Shown: positions 24,464 through 33,516, counted from the stretch's first letter. The stretch: 56,914 nucleotides of DNA from Mucilaginibacter sp. (GCF_025362475.1 NZ_JANYGH010000043.1:1-56914); one strand, 5' to 3'. Made by a program: numbers and translations. Notes: generated by a model not told the origin, from the letters alone.

Positions 24464-24754
24464 ATGCCTTCAGTAGCAGAACAGTTAAATAAGATAGTTG
24501 AGAAAACCGAAAGGCTAATTGAGCTCTGCGCTGCTCTGCAGGAGGAAAATGATTTGTTGAAACTGGAGAGTGAGGCCCTTACTGTTGCACTTGATGCAAG
24601 CAAAAATAAGACGAAAGACCTGGAAGAAAAGCTTCGTGTATTGAAACTTGCAAAATCATTTTCAGAAACAAATGAAAAAAGTGTTGACATTAAGCAAAAA
24701 ATTAACGACTTTGTGCAAGAAATAGATAAGTGTATTGTATTATTGAAAAAATAG
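24464..24754 (+). CDS. Small coiled-coil protein upstream of zapA
   Basis: A 96-residue protein that is almost wholly coiled coil, with heptads from about 5 to 90 (EQLNKIVEKTERLIELC, LQEENDLLKLESEALTVAL). It lacks a signal peptide and cysteine motifs. It starts 101 nt after pheT and ends 20 nt before zapA, so it is very likely co-transcribed with zapA. By analogy with the short coiled-coil ZapB that bridges ZapA to other divisome parts, a division role is a reasonable guess, but no sequence signature proves it. Confidence 0.75.
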   Translation: MPSVAEQLNKIVEKTERLIELCAALQEENDLLKLESEALTVALDASKNKTKDLEEKLRVLKLAKSFSETNEKSVDIKQKINDFVQEIDKCIVLLKK

Positions 24755-24774
24755 TACAAAAAGTGAAAAGCTCA

Positions 24775-25065
24775 ATGGGAGAAATCTCAATAAAAATAAA
24801 TATTGCTGACAGAGTTTACCCCTTAAAGGTGAACATGGAAGAAGAAGAGATAATACGCAGAGCGGCCAAACTAATTAACGACCGGATAAAAGAATATCAG
24901 GAAAATTATGCAGTGAGGGATAAGCAGGATCTGCTTTCGATGTGTGTGTTGCATTACGCAACATCATCATTAAAAGCAGAGAAGAAGGTTAACGTTGAGG
25001 ATACTGACGTTGCTGAAAGGGTTTACAAGTTGGACCATATGCTGGACGAATTTTTTTCGAAGTAA
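24775..25065 (+). CDS. zapA: Cell division protein ZapA
   Basis: A 96-residue protein that stabilises FtsZ filaments at mid-cell. The N-terminal beta-rich globular part (ISIKINIADRVYPLKVNMEE) is followed by a helix (IIRRAAKLINDRIKEYQ) and a C-terminal coiled coil, the family layout. An upstream in-frame extension to 24730 overlaps the preceding gene. ATG at 24775 is the best fit (MGEISIKINIADR), with GTG at 24763 as an alternative. Downstream, in place of a simple terminator, lies the candidate 6S-like RNA, the same neighbourhood as ssrS next to zapA in Escherichia coli. Confidence 0.88.
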   Translation: MGEISIKINIADRVYPLKVNMEEEEIIRRAAKLINDRIKEYQENYAVRDKQDLLSMCVLHYATSSLKAEKKVNVEDTDVAERVYKLDHMLDEFFSK

Positions 25066-25100
25066 TAAACGTTCTTTAAATATATACAGAGCACATTTAA

Positions 25101-25268
25101 GATTTAACCGCAGTTAAATTTTGGGTTTCACTATTAAAAACTTAACGCTTCAATATGAGCGGATCAAAGAGGCATGCGTTACTATATGTACTAACGTAAC
25201 CCATGATTCCAATATCCGAAATGAAGTTTTTAAATACATGATACTTGAAAATTAGTTGCGGTTTTTTT
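25101..25268 (+). ncRNA. Candidate 6S-like regulatory RNA between zapA and rny
   Basis: The interval folds by eye into one long, interrupted hairpin. The closing stem pairs AACCGCA (25106-25112) with TGCGGTT (25257-25263), extended by TTAAATTTT against AAAATTAGT. A middle stem pairs TTAAAAACTT (25134-25143) with AAGTTTTTAA (25224-25233). The apical part pairs CGTTA with TAACG near 25177-25196. Unpaired stretches between stems would form a central bubble, the hallmark of 6S RNA, which binds RNA polymerase. It ends in a T-run at 25262-25268. There is no coding frame. The zapA neighbourhood fits ssrS. The identification is structural inference; the 5' end is uncertain. Confidence 0.55.
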
Positions 25269-25295
25269 ATATACATACATACCAATAAACCTAAA

Positions 25296-26861
25296 ATGGA
25301 CATTTTACTATACATTATTATCGGCTTGCTTGTTGGCTTAGGCCTTGGCATAGTCATCGGGCGCTTCCTGTTACGGAAGCTTTTTAAAGACCAGGAAACA
25401 TCGGCACAGAATAAGGTGAAAAAAATATTAAAAGATGCTGAAAACAATGCCGAGATCCTGAAGAAAAATAAATTACTGGAAGCCAAAGAGAAGTTTTTAC
25501 AAATGAAAGCTGAACATGAGCAGGAAGTAACAAATAAAAATAACAATGTAAACCAACGCGAGAATGGCGTTAAACAAAAGGAGCAATCATTAAACCAGCG
25601 CCTGGAGAACATGAACCGCAAGGAGAATGAGCTGGATAATACGCGCAAAAACCTGGAGAAACAAACCGAAATTGTTGTTAAAAAACAAGAGGAAGTTGAA
25701 GTTTTGAAAAACTCACACGTACAGCAATTGGAAACCATCGCGGGTTTATCTGCTGATGATGCCAAGAACCAATTGGTTGATACTTTACGAGAAGAAGCGC
25801 GCTCAAAAGCCATGATCCAGATTAAGGATATTGTTGACGAGGCTAAACTTACAGCTACCAAAGAGGCTAAAAAGATAGTTATCCAAACTATTCAGCGTAC
25901 TGCTACCGAGAGTGCTATTGAGAACACGGTTTCTATTTTTAATATAGAAAATGATGAGATCAAAGGCCGTATCATCGGTCGTGAAGGTCGTAACATACGG
26001 GCTTTGGAGGCTGCAACCGGGATCGAAATCATTGTTGATGATACCCCTGAGGCGATCATTCTTTCGGGATTTGACCCGGTAAGGCGGGAAATTGCAAGGC
26101 TTGCCATGCACCGTTTGGTAACCGATGGCCGTATTCACCCTGCCCGTATTGAGGAGGTGGTTGCTAAAACTAAAAAGCAAATTGAAGAAGAAATTGTAGA
26201 GATAGGCGAGCGTACCGTAATTGACCTGGGTATTCATGGTTTACACCCCGAGTTGATCCGTATGGTTGGCCGTATGCGTTACCGTTCATCTTACGGGCAA
26301 AACCTGTTACAGCACTCTCGTGAGGTAGCTAACTTCTGCGCTACTATGGCTGCCGAATTAGGCCTTAATGTGAAGATGGCAAAACGTGCCGGATTATTGC
26401 ATGATATTGGTAAAGTGCCTGATGATAACCCCGAACTGCCACACGCTATTTTGGGTATGCAATTAGCCGAAAAATATAAAGAGCATCCTGAAGTTTGTAA
26501 CGCTATTGGCGCTCACCATGATGAGATCGAAATGACCTCCATGTTATCTCCGATAATTCAGGCTTGTGATGCTATCTCAGGTGCCCGTCCGGGTGCCCGC
26601 CGCGAGGTTGTTGAAAGCTACATTAAACGCTTGAAAGAACTGGAAGAGCTGGCTATGTCATATCCTGGTGTGGAGAAAACTTTTGCGATACAGGCTGGCC
26701 GCGAACTGCGGGTTGTAGTTGAAAGCGAAAAGATAAGCGATGCCCAATCAGAAGTATTGGCTGCCGATATATCAAACCGTATTCAAACAGAAATGACCTA
26801 TCCGGGTCAGATAAAGGTTACCGTGATCAGGGAAACCAGGTCTGTAGCCTTCGCAAAATAA
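25296..26861 (+). CDS. rny: Ribonuclease Y
   Basis: Membrane-anchored endoribonuclease that starts mRNA decay. The 521 residues run: an N-terminal membrane helix (1-23, [20 protein letters not shown]), a long coiled coil (about 30-195), a KH RNA-binding domain with [12 protein letters not shown] near 224, and an HD phosphohydrolase domain with HDIGK at about 369-373. The size is normal. A TTG-initiated extension to 25245 would overlap the RNA at 25101-25268 and lacks the membrane start, so ATG at 25296 is chosen. The gene ends in a strong terminator. Confidence 0.96.
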   Translation: MDILLYIIIGLLVGLGLGIVIGRFLLRKLFKDQETSAQNKVKKILKDAENNAEILKKNKLLEAKEKFLQMKAEHEQEVTNKNNNVNQRENGVKQKEQSLNQRLENMNRKENELDNTRKNLEKQTEIVVKKQEEVEVLKNSHVQQLETIAGLSADDAKNQLVDTLREEARSKAMIQIKDIVDEAKLTATKEAKKIVIQTIQRTATESAIENTVSIFNIENDEIKGRIIGREGRNIRALEAATGIEIIVDDTPEAIILSGFDPVRREIARLAMHRLVTDGRIHPARIEEVVAKTKKQIEEEIVEIGERTVIDLGIHGLHPELIRMVGRMRYRSSYGQNLLQHSREVANFCATMAAELGLNVKMAKRAGLLHDIGKVPDDNPELPHAILGMQLAEKYKEHPEVCNAIGAHHDEIEMTSMLSPIIQACDAISGARPGARREVVESYIKRLKELEELAMSYPGVEKTFAIQAGRELRVVVESEKISDAQSEVLAADISNRIQTEMTYPGQIKVTVIRETRSVAFAK

Positions 26862-26883
26862 TTAGCGAAAAAAAATTAATGCA

Positions 26884-26914
26884 AACCCTTTCGGCTATTA
26901 GCCGGAAGGGTTTT
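26884..26914 (+). terminator. Terminator of rny
   Basis: AACCCTT...CGGCT pairs with AGCCG...AAGGGTT, followed by TTTT. Confidence 0.85.
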
Positions 26915-26928
26915 ATATTTACAGTAAA

Positions 26929-27483
26929 ATGGCTTCAAGTAAAATATCAAACAACAAAAAAAGTGACATGCCCGGGAAAACAACGGATGCTGATGGAACC
27001 CGTGCGGTTGATGTTTATTTTGCCAAATATGCCGAGAGTCACCAAAACTCAACAAATGAGTTGATTCATTTTATTTGTATCCCGCTTATTGTATTTAGCC
27101 TGCTTGGATTAGTATGGTCTATTCCGTTTCCCAATCTTAGCTTTTTAGGTGCCTACAATGGGGTGTTTAACTGGGCATCGTTTTTAATAGCTTTTAGCAT
27201 TTATTACTATCTTAAGCTATCACCCATGTTATCGTACCTGATGCTATTTATATTGTTTGGCTTTAGTTACGCTATCATTGGGATAGAGCATTGGCACAAA
27301 ACAGGTGGCCCTGCACTGTGGCAGGTTAGTTTGATCATTTTCCTTGTATCGTGGGTGGGGCAATTTATAGGGCACAAAATTGAGGGGAAGAAACCGTCTT
27401 TCCTTGATGATATTAAATTTCTGCTCATCGGCCCCATATACCTGCTTCACCTGGTGCTTAAAAAGCTTTCTATTAAGTATTAG
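26929..27483 (+). CDS. Mpo1-like (DUF962) membrane protein
   Basis: A 184-residue integral membrane protein of the DUF962/YGL010w family; yeast Mpo1 is a 2-hydroxy fatty acid dioxygenase. Family features are YFAKYAESHQNSTNELIHFI with conserved His (about 29-48), several hydrophobic segments, IIGIEHWHKTGGPA, and the signature WVGQFIGHKIEGKKPS near 144-160. His residues in these motifs may bind iron. The ATG at 26929 lies 8 nt after a TATATTTA box that sits on the tail of the rny terminator. The bacterial substrate is unknown. Confidence 0.8.
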   Translation: MASSKISNNKKSDMPGKTTDADGTRAVDVYFAKYAESHQNSTNELIHFICIPLIVFSLLGLVWSIPFPNLSFLGAYNGVFNWASFLIAFSIYYYLKLSPMLSYLMLFILFGFSYAIIGIEHWHKTGGPALWQVSLIIFLVSWVGQFIGHKIEGKKPSFLDDIKFLLIGPIYLLHLVLKKLSIKY

Positions 27484-27492
27484 ATTAAAGCG

Positions 27493-27518
27493 AAAATCCT
27501 CATCCTCATGAGGATTTT
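27493..27518. terminator. Bidirectional terminator between convergent genes
   Basis: Perfect 11-bp stem AAAATCCTCAT / ATGAGGATTTT with loop CCTC. A- and T-runs at both ends let it serve both the Mpo1-like gene and the regulator on the opposite strand. Confidence 0.75.
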
Positions 27519-27527
27519 AAAAGATAA

Positions 27528-27860
27528 TTAATCTTGTAAATCAGGCGCTAAACTATTTACTCCGCGAAATAGTGATGCAAACCTGCTTGCCATTTGGTTA
27601 AACAAACCTTCATCAACGCAATATCTGATATTGCCCTTATGCCCGGCAACTTTTATTATTCCCAGGGTTTTTAATTCAGCAATATGCTTGTTAATTGTTT
27701 CATGGTTAAATGGGATCGTGTGGAAATTTTCTTTGGTTATTGAATTGCCATTGGTTATTATAAGGCGGATGATTGCCACCCGTACAGGTAGTGCTAAAGC
27801 TTTGGCAAAGTTGGCAAGTTCGTTATCAGTGTTTGAAAATTTAGAATCAATAAAAGGCAT
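27528..27860 (-). CDS. ArsR-like winged-helix transcriptional regulator
   Basis: A 110-residue DNA-binding protein. An N-terminal helix ending ALALPVRVAIIRLIITNG is followed by the helix-turn-helix (NHETINKHIAELKTLGIIKV) and a beta wing (GHKGNIRYCVDEG), the ArsR-type fold. It has a single cysteine, so no classical metal site is evident and it may sense something else. Target genes are unknown. It is monocistronic and convergent with the Mpo1-like gene. Confidence 0.8.
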   Translation of the reverse strand: MPFIDSKFSNTDNELANFAKALALPVRVAIIRLIITNGNSITKENFHTIPFNHETINKHIAELKTLGIIKVAGHKGNIRYCVDEGLFNQMASRFASLFRGVNSLAPDLQD

Positions 27861-28038
27861 AATTATTCAACGATGTTAATGAAAATTGGTGCTGTGACGA
27901 ATGAACTTATAACGCAAATTCGTCGCGATTAAAATAAATGGTTAATGGGGGAGGCTTTAGGAGCAATGTTTACTAAAAAATCATGCTCAATCTCCGGCGA
28001 AGGTTTCCACAATCAATCAATGAAAGTTTTCTAAATCT

Positions 28039-28431
28039 TCAAATTTTCCAGGTACGGATGAGGGAAAAGATATTGTCTGAATAAATAGTCTTAAAATTCC
28101 GGAAGAAGTTTTTTGTAATCGACTGCTTTTGGGCAAAAAATAAGCGCGTTTGGGCAAATCTGAGAAAGGGTGTGGCAAAAAGGATAAGGTTTTTACCGGA
28201 AATTACTCTTGGCCGCGATAAAAGAACAAAAGGGACTGATTTATTACCATCGTAATGGGAAATGGTACAGTGGTAAATTTTGGCGCCACTTTTACTTAAA
28301 ATAGAATAAGCTTGTTTGTTGCTTGTATTGTGGTCTTTTGCACACCTTGTAACATAAACGCATGAAAAAAAGAGGTATAACACAGCTATAAATAAAGATA
28401 AAATCTTTTTGCTTACAGTGGCTGTGTTCAT
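28039..28431 (-). CDS. Small hypothetical secreted or membrane-anchored protein
   Basis: I do not recognise this 130-residue frame. The N-terminus (KKILSLFIAVLYLFFSCVYVTRC) is a strong signal or anchor segment, with a possible lipobox-like FFSC. The remainder is basic and has no motif I know. It lies alone between two ArsR-type regulators on the same strand. The export signal argues for a real gene; the lack of relatives I can recall and the irregular composition argue against. Moderate doubt remains. Confidence 0.45.
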   Translation of the reverse strand: MNTATVSKKILSLFIAVLYLFFSCVYVTRCAKDHNTSNKQAYSILSKSGAKIYHCTISHYDGNKSVPFVLLSRPRVISGKNLILFATPFLRFAQTRLFFAQKQSITKNFFRNFKTIYSDNIFSLIRTWKI

Positions 28432-28608
28432 ATTATACGGCAGGATGGATTTAAAATGCCAAATGTATGCGCCTGATATTAGCCCCGGGTTAATAAATGA
28501 TTAACATAACATCACTGAGAGGTAGTATTTGTTAGATATGAGGAAATTATCGCTCAAATATACTGTGGAGGTGTAATTTGTAATTTTGCTAATGTTCTTT
28601 TTTCCGGC

Positions 28609-28932
28609 TCAGCTTACCGGATTATTGATTGCATTAAGCATATCTTCAAACGCTTCGGTATATTCATTCCAACGTTGCTGGTTTACATCATATAATGATT
28701 TTTTGCCATCAATAGTAAATGTAATGAGATGTGCATCTAATAATTCCTTTAGGTGATGAGATACTGTTGGCTGCGCAAGAGGCAATATTTCAACTATCTC
28801 GCCACAGGTAAGATGAGGATTCTGTGCCAAAATACGTAATATAGCTATCCTTGCAGGATGAGAAAGCGCTTTCGCTATCATTGATATATCCTGATCTATT
28901 AAGGAAAATTCAGCTTTTTTGTGATTAGCCAT
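28609..28932 (-). CDS. ArsR-family metalloregulator-like repressor
   Basis: A 107-residue winged-helix regulator: ALSHPARIAILRILAQNP (about 19-36), recognition helix QPTVSHHLKELL, and wing TIDGKKSLYDV. The LTCGEIV segment has one cysteine where arsenic sensors have two, so arsenic sensing is not supported. The ATG at 28932 (MANHKKAEFSL) is preferred over one 36 nt upstream. It is transcribed away from the TonB receptor at 29127; the 194-bp divergent spacer contains a perfect 6-bp-arm palindrome (29040-29054), a plausible operator. The effector is unknown. Confidence 0.85.
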   Translation of the reverse strand: MANHKKAEFSLIDQDISMIAKALSHPARIAILRILAQNPHLTCGEIVEILPLAQPTVSHHLKELLDAHLITFTIDGKKSLYDVNQQRWNEYTEAFEDMLNAINNPVS

Positions 28933-28990
28933 ATTAAAATTGTGCTGCAAAGATATAATTGAAACCAAACCGTGGATGCATTTAACTTAA

Positions 28991-29012
28991 ATCTTCATCT
29001 AATCTTCATTTA
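28991..29012. promoter_or_regulatory. 11-bp direct repeat in the arsR / TonB-receptor spacer
   Basis: ATCTTCATCTA followed at once by ATCTTCATTTA. Tandem 11-bp repeats are the spacing used by OmpR/PhoB-type response regulators. Which regulator binds here is unknown. Confidence 0.4.
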
Positions 29013-29039
29013 TCTGCAATCTAAATTCAATATAAATTT

Positions 29040-29054
29040 AATATCTAAGATATT
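29040..29054. promoter_or_regulatory. Palindrome AATATC-TAA-GATATT, candidate ArsR operator
   Basis: Perfect 6-bp arms with a 3-nt centre, placed between the divergent arsR-like gene and the TonB receptor and just before the TAATTTTG and TAGTTTTG boxes. ArsR-type repressors bind AT-rich palindromes in such positions. Confidence 0.5.
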
Positions 29055-29062
29055 CGATTTGA

Positions 29063-29106
29063 TAATTTTGAGTTAACATGAAATTAATACGCCCCGGGTA
29101 GTTTTG
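29063..29106 (+). promoter_or_regulatory. Two -7 elements upstream of the TonB receptor
   Basis: TAATTTTG (29063-29070) and TAGTTTTG (29099-29106) both match TAnnTTTG exactly. The second lies 20 nt before the GTG start. Neither has a TTTG at the standard distance, as expected for activator- or repressor-controlled promoters. Confidence 0.5.
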
Positions 29107-29126
29107 CAGCTGATTAAAATTAGCAC

Positions 29127-31889
29127 GTGAAAAAATTACTCATCCTTTCGTTAATATTTACTTTTTATACCGGTTTACTATTTGCGCAGGGAACTGGCAA
29201 AATTGCAGGTAAGGTAATAGACCAAAAAACAAGCGAAACTCTTATAGGTGCATCTATAGGTATTCAAGGCTCAACTAAAGGGGCATCTACCAATGTTGAC
29301 GGCCGGTACATTTTGTCGGGATTACCAACAGGTAAGTACACCATTATTATTAGATATATAGGGTATCAAAGCAAATCGATATCAGACATTGAGGTTAAAG
29401 ATGGTGCAGTTACCAATCTTGATGTAGTAATGCAGGCGGCCGCGACAAATGCCTTAAAGGAAGTTGTAGTAACAGCCACTTTTCGCAAAGCATCGGCGGC
29501 AGCGCTTTATGCGGTTCAAAAAAACAGCGCTTCTATCTCTGATGGTATCTCATCAGAAATAATAAAAAGATCACCAGATAGAAGTACAGGTGATGTTTTG
29601 AAACGGGTGAGCGGTACAACAATACAGGACAATAAATTTGTAATTGTAAGAGGGCTTAGCGATAGGTACAACACAGCATCTTTAGATGGAACACCACTGC
29701 CAAGTACCGAACCTAACCGTAAAGCATTTTCATTTGATATTGTACCTGCTTCCCTGGTAGAAAACATTGTTATCAGTAAAACTGCTACACCGGATATTCC
29801 GGCAGATTTTGCGGGCGGTAACATACAAATCATAACTAAGGATATTCCCGATCAGAACTTTGTGAACCTGGGCTTGGGGTACAGTTATAATTCGCAAAGC
29901 ACATTTAAGAATTTTAAAAGTGGCTACCGTAACACAAGCGATTATTTTGCTTTTGATGGTGGTGCAAGGTCTTTAGTGAAAACTTTCCCAACAACCGATC
30001 AAATCGTAAATCCTCCCGGTTTAACGGCTAAGCAAAATCTGCAATCAATAAGTTCATTAAATAACGACTTTGCAATTTATAATAAGAACGCCTTTTTGGG
30101 TCAAAATTATCAGTTTACTTTAGGCAACGTAAAGGAGATTGGTGAAAATAAAAACCGGTTTGGTACCACTATAGCCTTAACCTACCGCAATGCCGAAACT
30201 ACTACGCCTGGGCTGGTAAGGCAATACAATAACTTTAACTTCACGGAAGACCAGTATAAATTTTCGACCAATGTTGGTGTTCTGGCCAATTTTGCCTACA
30301 GCTTTGGTAAAAATAAGATTACGTTTAAAAACTTATACAACCGGGTTTTTGATGATGTATTTACTTACCGTACGGGCTCAAATACAGCAACCACCAGTTT
30401 CGACAACCGTTATTACACCTATGATTTAACGCAGAAATCGTTATTAAAATCAACACTTGATGGTGATCATAAAATAGGAGAGGGTAATGCTAAATTAAAT
30501 TGGAGCCTTGGTTACAGTAAAGTTTTGAACGATCAGCCAGATCAGCGTAAGATAAACTACGTGAAAAATGGGCCCAACGACCCTTACATTGCCAGCATAA
30601 CCAGTTTAGGTAAAGAGAATGCGCGTTTCTTCTCCAAATTGGATGAAAATATTTACTCGGGCAAGGTTGACTTTAAACTACCTGTAAAGATGTTTAATCA
30701 AACCAGCAATTTTAAAATTGGTGTATCATCTCAGTACCGCGATCGCGCATTTGACGCGCGCTTTTTAGGGGTAGATATCATTGATGGATCAAGCGATATT
30801 CGTCTTCGTCCTATTGAAACGCTGTTTGGCCAAAACGCTATTAATTCGGGCGCATTCAAGTTAGATGAGATTGCCAACTATAATGACAGGTATACTGCAC
30901 ATAGTTACACTAACGCTGCTTATGCTATGCTTGATAACAAGCTAAGCGAAAAAATACGAGTGGTTTATGGCGTTAGGGTGGAGAAATTCGACCTTAGTTT
31001 GAGCACAAAAGATCCTAACAAAACGCAGCCCCAGGCGGAGTTAAACAATACTGACTTTTTACCATCAGTAAATTTTACCTATAGCTTAACAACCAAGGCC
31101 AATTTCAGGGCTTCCTACTACCGCACGCTTGCCCGACCAGAATTTAGGGAATTAGCACCATTTGCCTATTACGATTATGAATTACTGGCAACACAGCAGG
31201 GTAATCCTAACTTAAAACGTACACAGATTGATAATTTCGATTTGCGTTATGAGTTATATCCTTCTGCCGGGCAAATATTTTCGGTATCGGCTTTCTATAA
31301 AAAATTCACCAACGCTATTGAGCCGAGTATTGATGATGTAAACTCATCAACAACGATATCCTATTTTAATTCAAAATCGGCTTACGTTTATGGTGCCGAA
31401 CTAGAGGCCAGGAAATCGCTTGATTTTATAAATGAAACAGGCTTTTTTAAAAATAGCTCGCTTTATGCAAACCTTGCAGTAACAAAATCAAAAATTCAAA
31501 ACTCTGATAATCCCAACCTGCTGGAACCCAATAGACCTTTGGTTGGCCAATCGCCGTACGTAATCAACGCAGGTTTTCAGCACACTGCCTTTAATAACGC
31601 ATTGTCGCTAAATATTCTGTATAACCGTCTGGGTAAAAGAATATTTTATGCCGGTGGCCAAAACTTTCCAAGTATTTATGAAGCGCCAAGAGACGTGATT
31701 GATTTTCAATTAGGTTATAAGGTGCTGAAAAATAAAGGCGAGATTAAGCTAAACGGTACCGACCTGTTCAATCAAAAAGACACCTTCTATTTTGATAAGG
31801 ATAAAAATCCAAAGGGGGGAACAGGTAATACTTTTAAAAGATTTACACCGGGTGCAACCTACTCACTATCTTTTAACTACACTTTTTAA
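29127..31889 (+). CDS. TonB-dependent outer-membrane receptor
   Basis: A 920-residue outer-membrane transporter. It has a signal peptide (1-21, GLLFAQ), a carboxypeptidase-like regulatory domain (about 25-110; GKIAGKVIDQKTSETLIGAS, TNVDGRYILSGLPTGKY), a plug (about 125-235; VVRGLSDRYNTASLDG, PADFAGGNIQI), and a 22-strand-type barrel ending in the aromatic YSLSFNYTF. Energy would come from TonB-ExbBD, not encoded here. The start is GTG at 29127. Its partner lipoprotein begins 53 nt downstream, so they form a two-gene unit like SusC/SusD pairs, although the partner is not SusD. The substrate is unknown. Confidence 0.92.
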   Translation: MKKLLILSLIFTFYTGLLFAQGTGKIAGKVIDQKTSETLIGASIGIQGSTKGASTNVDGRYILSGLPTGKYTIIIRYIGYQSKSISDIEVKDGAVTNLDVVMQAAATNALKEVVVTATFRKASAAALYAVQKNSASISDGISSEIIKRSPDRSTGDVLKRVSGTTIQDNKFVIVRGLSDRYNTASLDGTPLPSTEPNRKAFSFDIVPASLVENIVISKTATPDIPADFAGGNIQIITKDIPDQNFVNLGLGYSYNSQSTFKNFKSGYRNTSDYFAFDGGARSLVKTFPTTDQIVNPPGLTAKQNLQSISSLNNDFAIYNKNAFLGQNYQFTLGNVKEIGENKNRFGTTIALTYRNAETTTPGLVRQYNNFNFTEDQYKFSTNVGVLANFAYSFGKNKITFKNLYNRVFDDVFTYRTGSNTATTSFDNRYYTYDLTQKSLLKSTLDGDHKIGEGNAKLNWSLGYSKVLNDQPDQRKINYVKNGPNDPYIASITSLGKENARFFSKLDENIYSGKVDFKLPVKMFNQTSNFKIGVSSQYRDRAFDARFLGVDIIDGSSDIRLRPIETLFGQNAINSGAFKLDEIANYNDRYTAHSYTNAAYAMLDNKLSEKIRVVYGVRVEKFDLSLSTKDPNKTQPQAELNNTDFLPSVNFTYSLTTKANFRASYYRTLARPEFRELAPFAYYDYELLATQQGNPNLKRTQIDNFDLRYELYPSAGQIFSVSAFYKKFTNAIEPSIDDVNSSTTISYFNSKSAYVYGAELEARKSLDFINETGFFKNSSLYANLAVTKSKIQNSDNPNLLEPNRPLVGQSPYVINAGFQHTAFNNALSLNILYNRLGKRIFYAGGQNFPSIYEAPRDVIDFQLGYKVLKNKGEIKLNGTDLFNQKDTFYFDKDKNPKGGTGNTFKRFTPGATYSLSFNYTF

Positions 31890-31941
31890 CAAAAATCAAA
31901 TTAACAATAAACTAACAGTTTTAATCGAACACAAAATTATT

Positions 31942-33384
31942 ATGAAAAAACAAGGATTATTTTTAGCACTGGTTGTAGCTTTATTCGCTACTGCTTGTAG
32001 CAAAAAAAGCACTACTATTGACCCGGTTGTGCCACCAAAAGATACTATTGTAAGTACAACAGTTAATGTATCTGGCGATATTAAAGTGAACACTACATGG
32101 AAAGCTGATAAGATTTATGTATTGAAAGGCTTTGTATATGTAACGGATGGCGCAACATTAACCATCGAAGCCGGAACAATTGTAAAAGGCGAAAAAGTTA
32201 CCAAAGGTACCTTGGTAGTTACACGTGGTTCAAAAATTATGGCCGAAGGAACTGCATCTAAACCTATTGTATTTACTTCTTCGTTTCCAGCAGGTACACG
32301 TTCTGCCGGCGACTGGGGTGGTATCATTTTATTAGGAAAAGCTCCTGTTAACCAAGGCGATAATGTTGGTATTGAAGGTGGTTTGGACGATAAAGGAAAT
32401 CCGGCTAAATACATTCAATATGGTGGTACTGTAGCTAATGATAACTCTGGTACATTAAAATACGTACGTATAGAGTATGCAGGTATCCCTTTTTCACCAG
32501 ACAATGAGATCAATGGTCTTACTATGGGTGGTGTAGGTTCAGGTACTACGCTTGACTTCATCGAAGTTTATCGTTCAGGCGATGATTCATACGAGTGGTT
32601 TGGTGGTACTGTAAATGCAAAGCACCTTTTAGCCATTGGTGGTTTGGATGATGATTTCGATACCGACTTTGGTTTCTCAGGTAAAATTCAGTTTGGCTTA
32701 TCACAACGTTACCCTACAATTGCCGATATTTCTGGTTCAAATGCCTTTGAATCTGATAATGATGCTAACGGATCAGACAAAACACCTCAAACCGCTGCTA
32801 TCTTTTCAAACATGACCTTGTTAGGTCCTATCTCGGCTTTAGGTGCTAAAAACATCAATGCTAACTATCAGCATGCTGCTCAGCTTCGCCGTAACTCTGC
32901 CGAAAGTATATTCAACTCCGTATTTGCAGGTTTTGTTGAAGGTGTTTATATTGATGATTCAAAAGTAACAACTCCTAAATCAACATCTACAAACTATACT
33001 GCGGGCCGTCTTGTTTTTCAGAACAACCTTATATTCGGAAGCAACCTGAAACTAAACGAAGTTAAAGGTGAAAACAAAACTTTGTTTGAAACCAAACTTC
33101 GTGCAGAAAATACTTTTGATGCTTTATTGTATGCAGGCGCTGTAATTACAGATCCTTTCAAATATTCATCTGATTTTGCTAACGCTGGTGCACCTAACTT
33201 TACTGTAAAAGCAGGTTCAGCAGCAGCAACAGGCGCATTGTTTACTAATGCCAAGATCAGCACTGATACATTCTTTGATAAAGTTGATTACCGTGGCGCC
33301 TTTGGTGCAACAGACTGGAGTGCTGGCTGGGCTAATTTTAACCCACAAGTACTACCTTATACTACACCTGGTGCAGTAAATTAA
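31942..33384 (+). CDS. TonB-receptor-partner lipoprotein with a repetitive beta fold
   Basis: A 480-residue lipoprotein (lipobox FATAC, Cys19). After a Thr-rich linker comes a domain with parallel-beta-helix character: GTLVVTRGSKIMAEGTASKP, FTSSFPAGTRSAGDWGGIIL, LKYVRIEYAG, GLTMGGVGSGTTLDFIEVYR. I recall this DWGGI-type lipoprotein as a frequent companion of TonB receptors in Bacteroidota. A frame extension into the receptor gene (from 31792) is rejected because the ATG at 31942 gives the lipobox signal. Surface substrate capture is inferred. Codon use resembles that of highly expressed genes. Confidence 0.85.
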   Translation: MKKQGLFLALVVALFATACSKKSTTIDPVVPPKDTIVSTTVNVSGDIKVNTTWKADKIYVLKGFVYVTDGATLTIEAGTIVKGEKVTKGTLVVTRGSKIMAEGTASKPIVFTSSFPAGTRSAGDWGGIILLGKAPVNQGDNVGIEGGLDDKGNPAKYIQYGGTVANDNSGTLKYVRIEYAGIPFSPDNEINGLTMGGVGSGTTLDFIEVYRSGDDSYEWFGGTVNAKHLLAIGGLDDDFDTDFGFSGKIQFGLSQRYPTIADISGSNAFESDNDANGSDKTPQTAAIFSNMTLLGPISALGAKNINANYQHAAQLRRNSAESIFNSVFAGFVEGVYIDDSKVTTPKSTSTNYTAGRLVFQNNLIFGSNLKLNEVKGENKTLFETKLRAENTFDALLYAGAVITDPFKYSSDFANAGAPNFTVKAGSAAATGALFTNAKISTDTFFDKVDYRGAFGATDWSAGWANFNPQVLPYTTPGAVN

Positions 33385-33401
33385 TTCAAAATAATGTAAT
33401 A

Positions 33402-33438
33402 AAAGAGAGGGGAGCGTTTGCAACGCCCCCTTTCTTTT
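33402..33438 (+). terminator. Terminator of the receptor-lipoprotein unit
   Basis: AAAGAGAGGGGAGCG pairs imperfectly with CAACGCCCCCTTTCTTTT around a TTTG turn, ending in T residues. Confidence 0.75.
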
Positions 33439-33516
33439 TAAATTAAAATAAAGAAATTGCTTACATTTATAGCTAATCGCCTATTACATTAAACAGATGT
33501 TAATATAATAATACAG

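Noticed and set aside
25142..25861. 239-codon minus-strand frame
   Set aside because: It lies opposite rny and the 6S-like RNA region; its composition (Phe/Ser/Cys-rich) is the mirror of the rny coiled coil.
28609..28932. An arsenic-resistance operon
   Set aside because: No arsenite pump or arsenate reductase is adjacent, and the regulator has only one cysteine in the sensor region.
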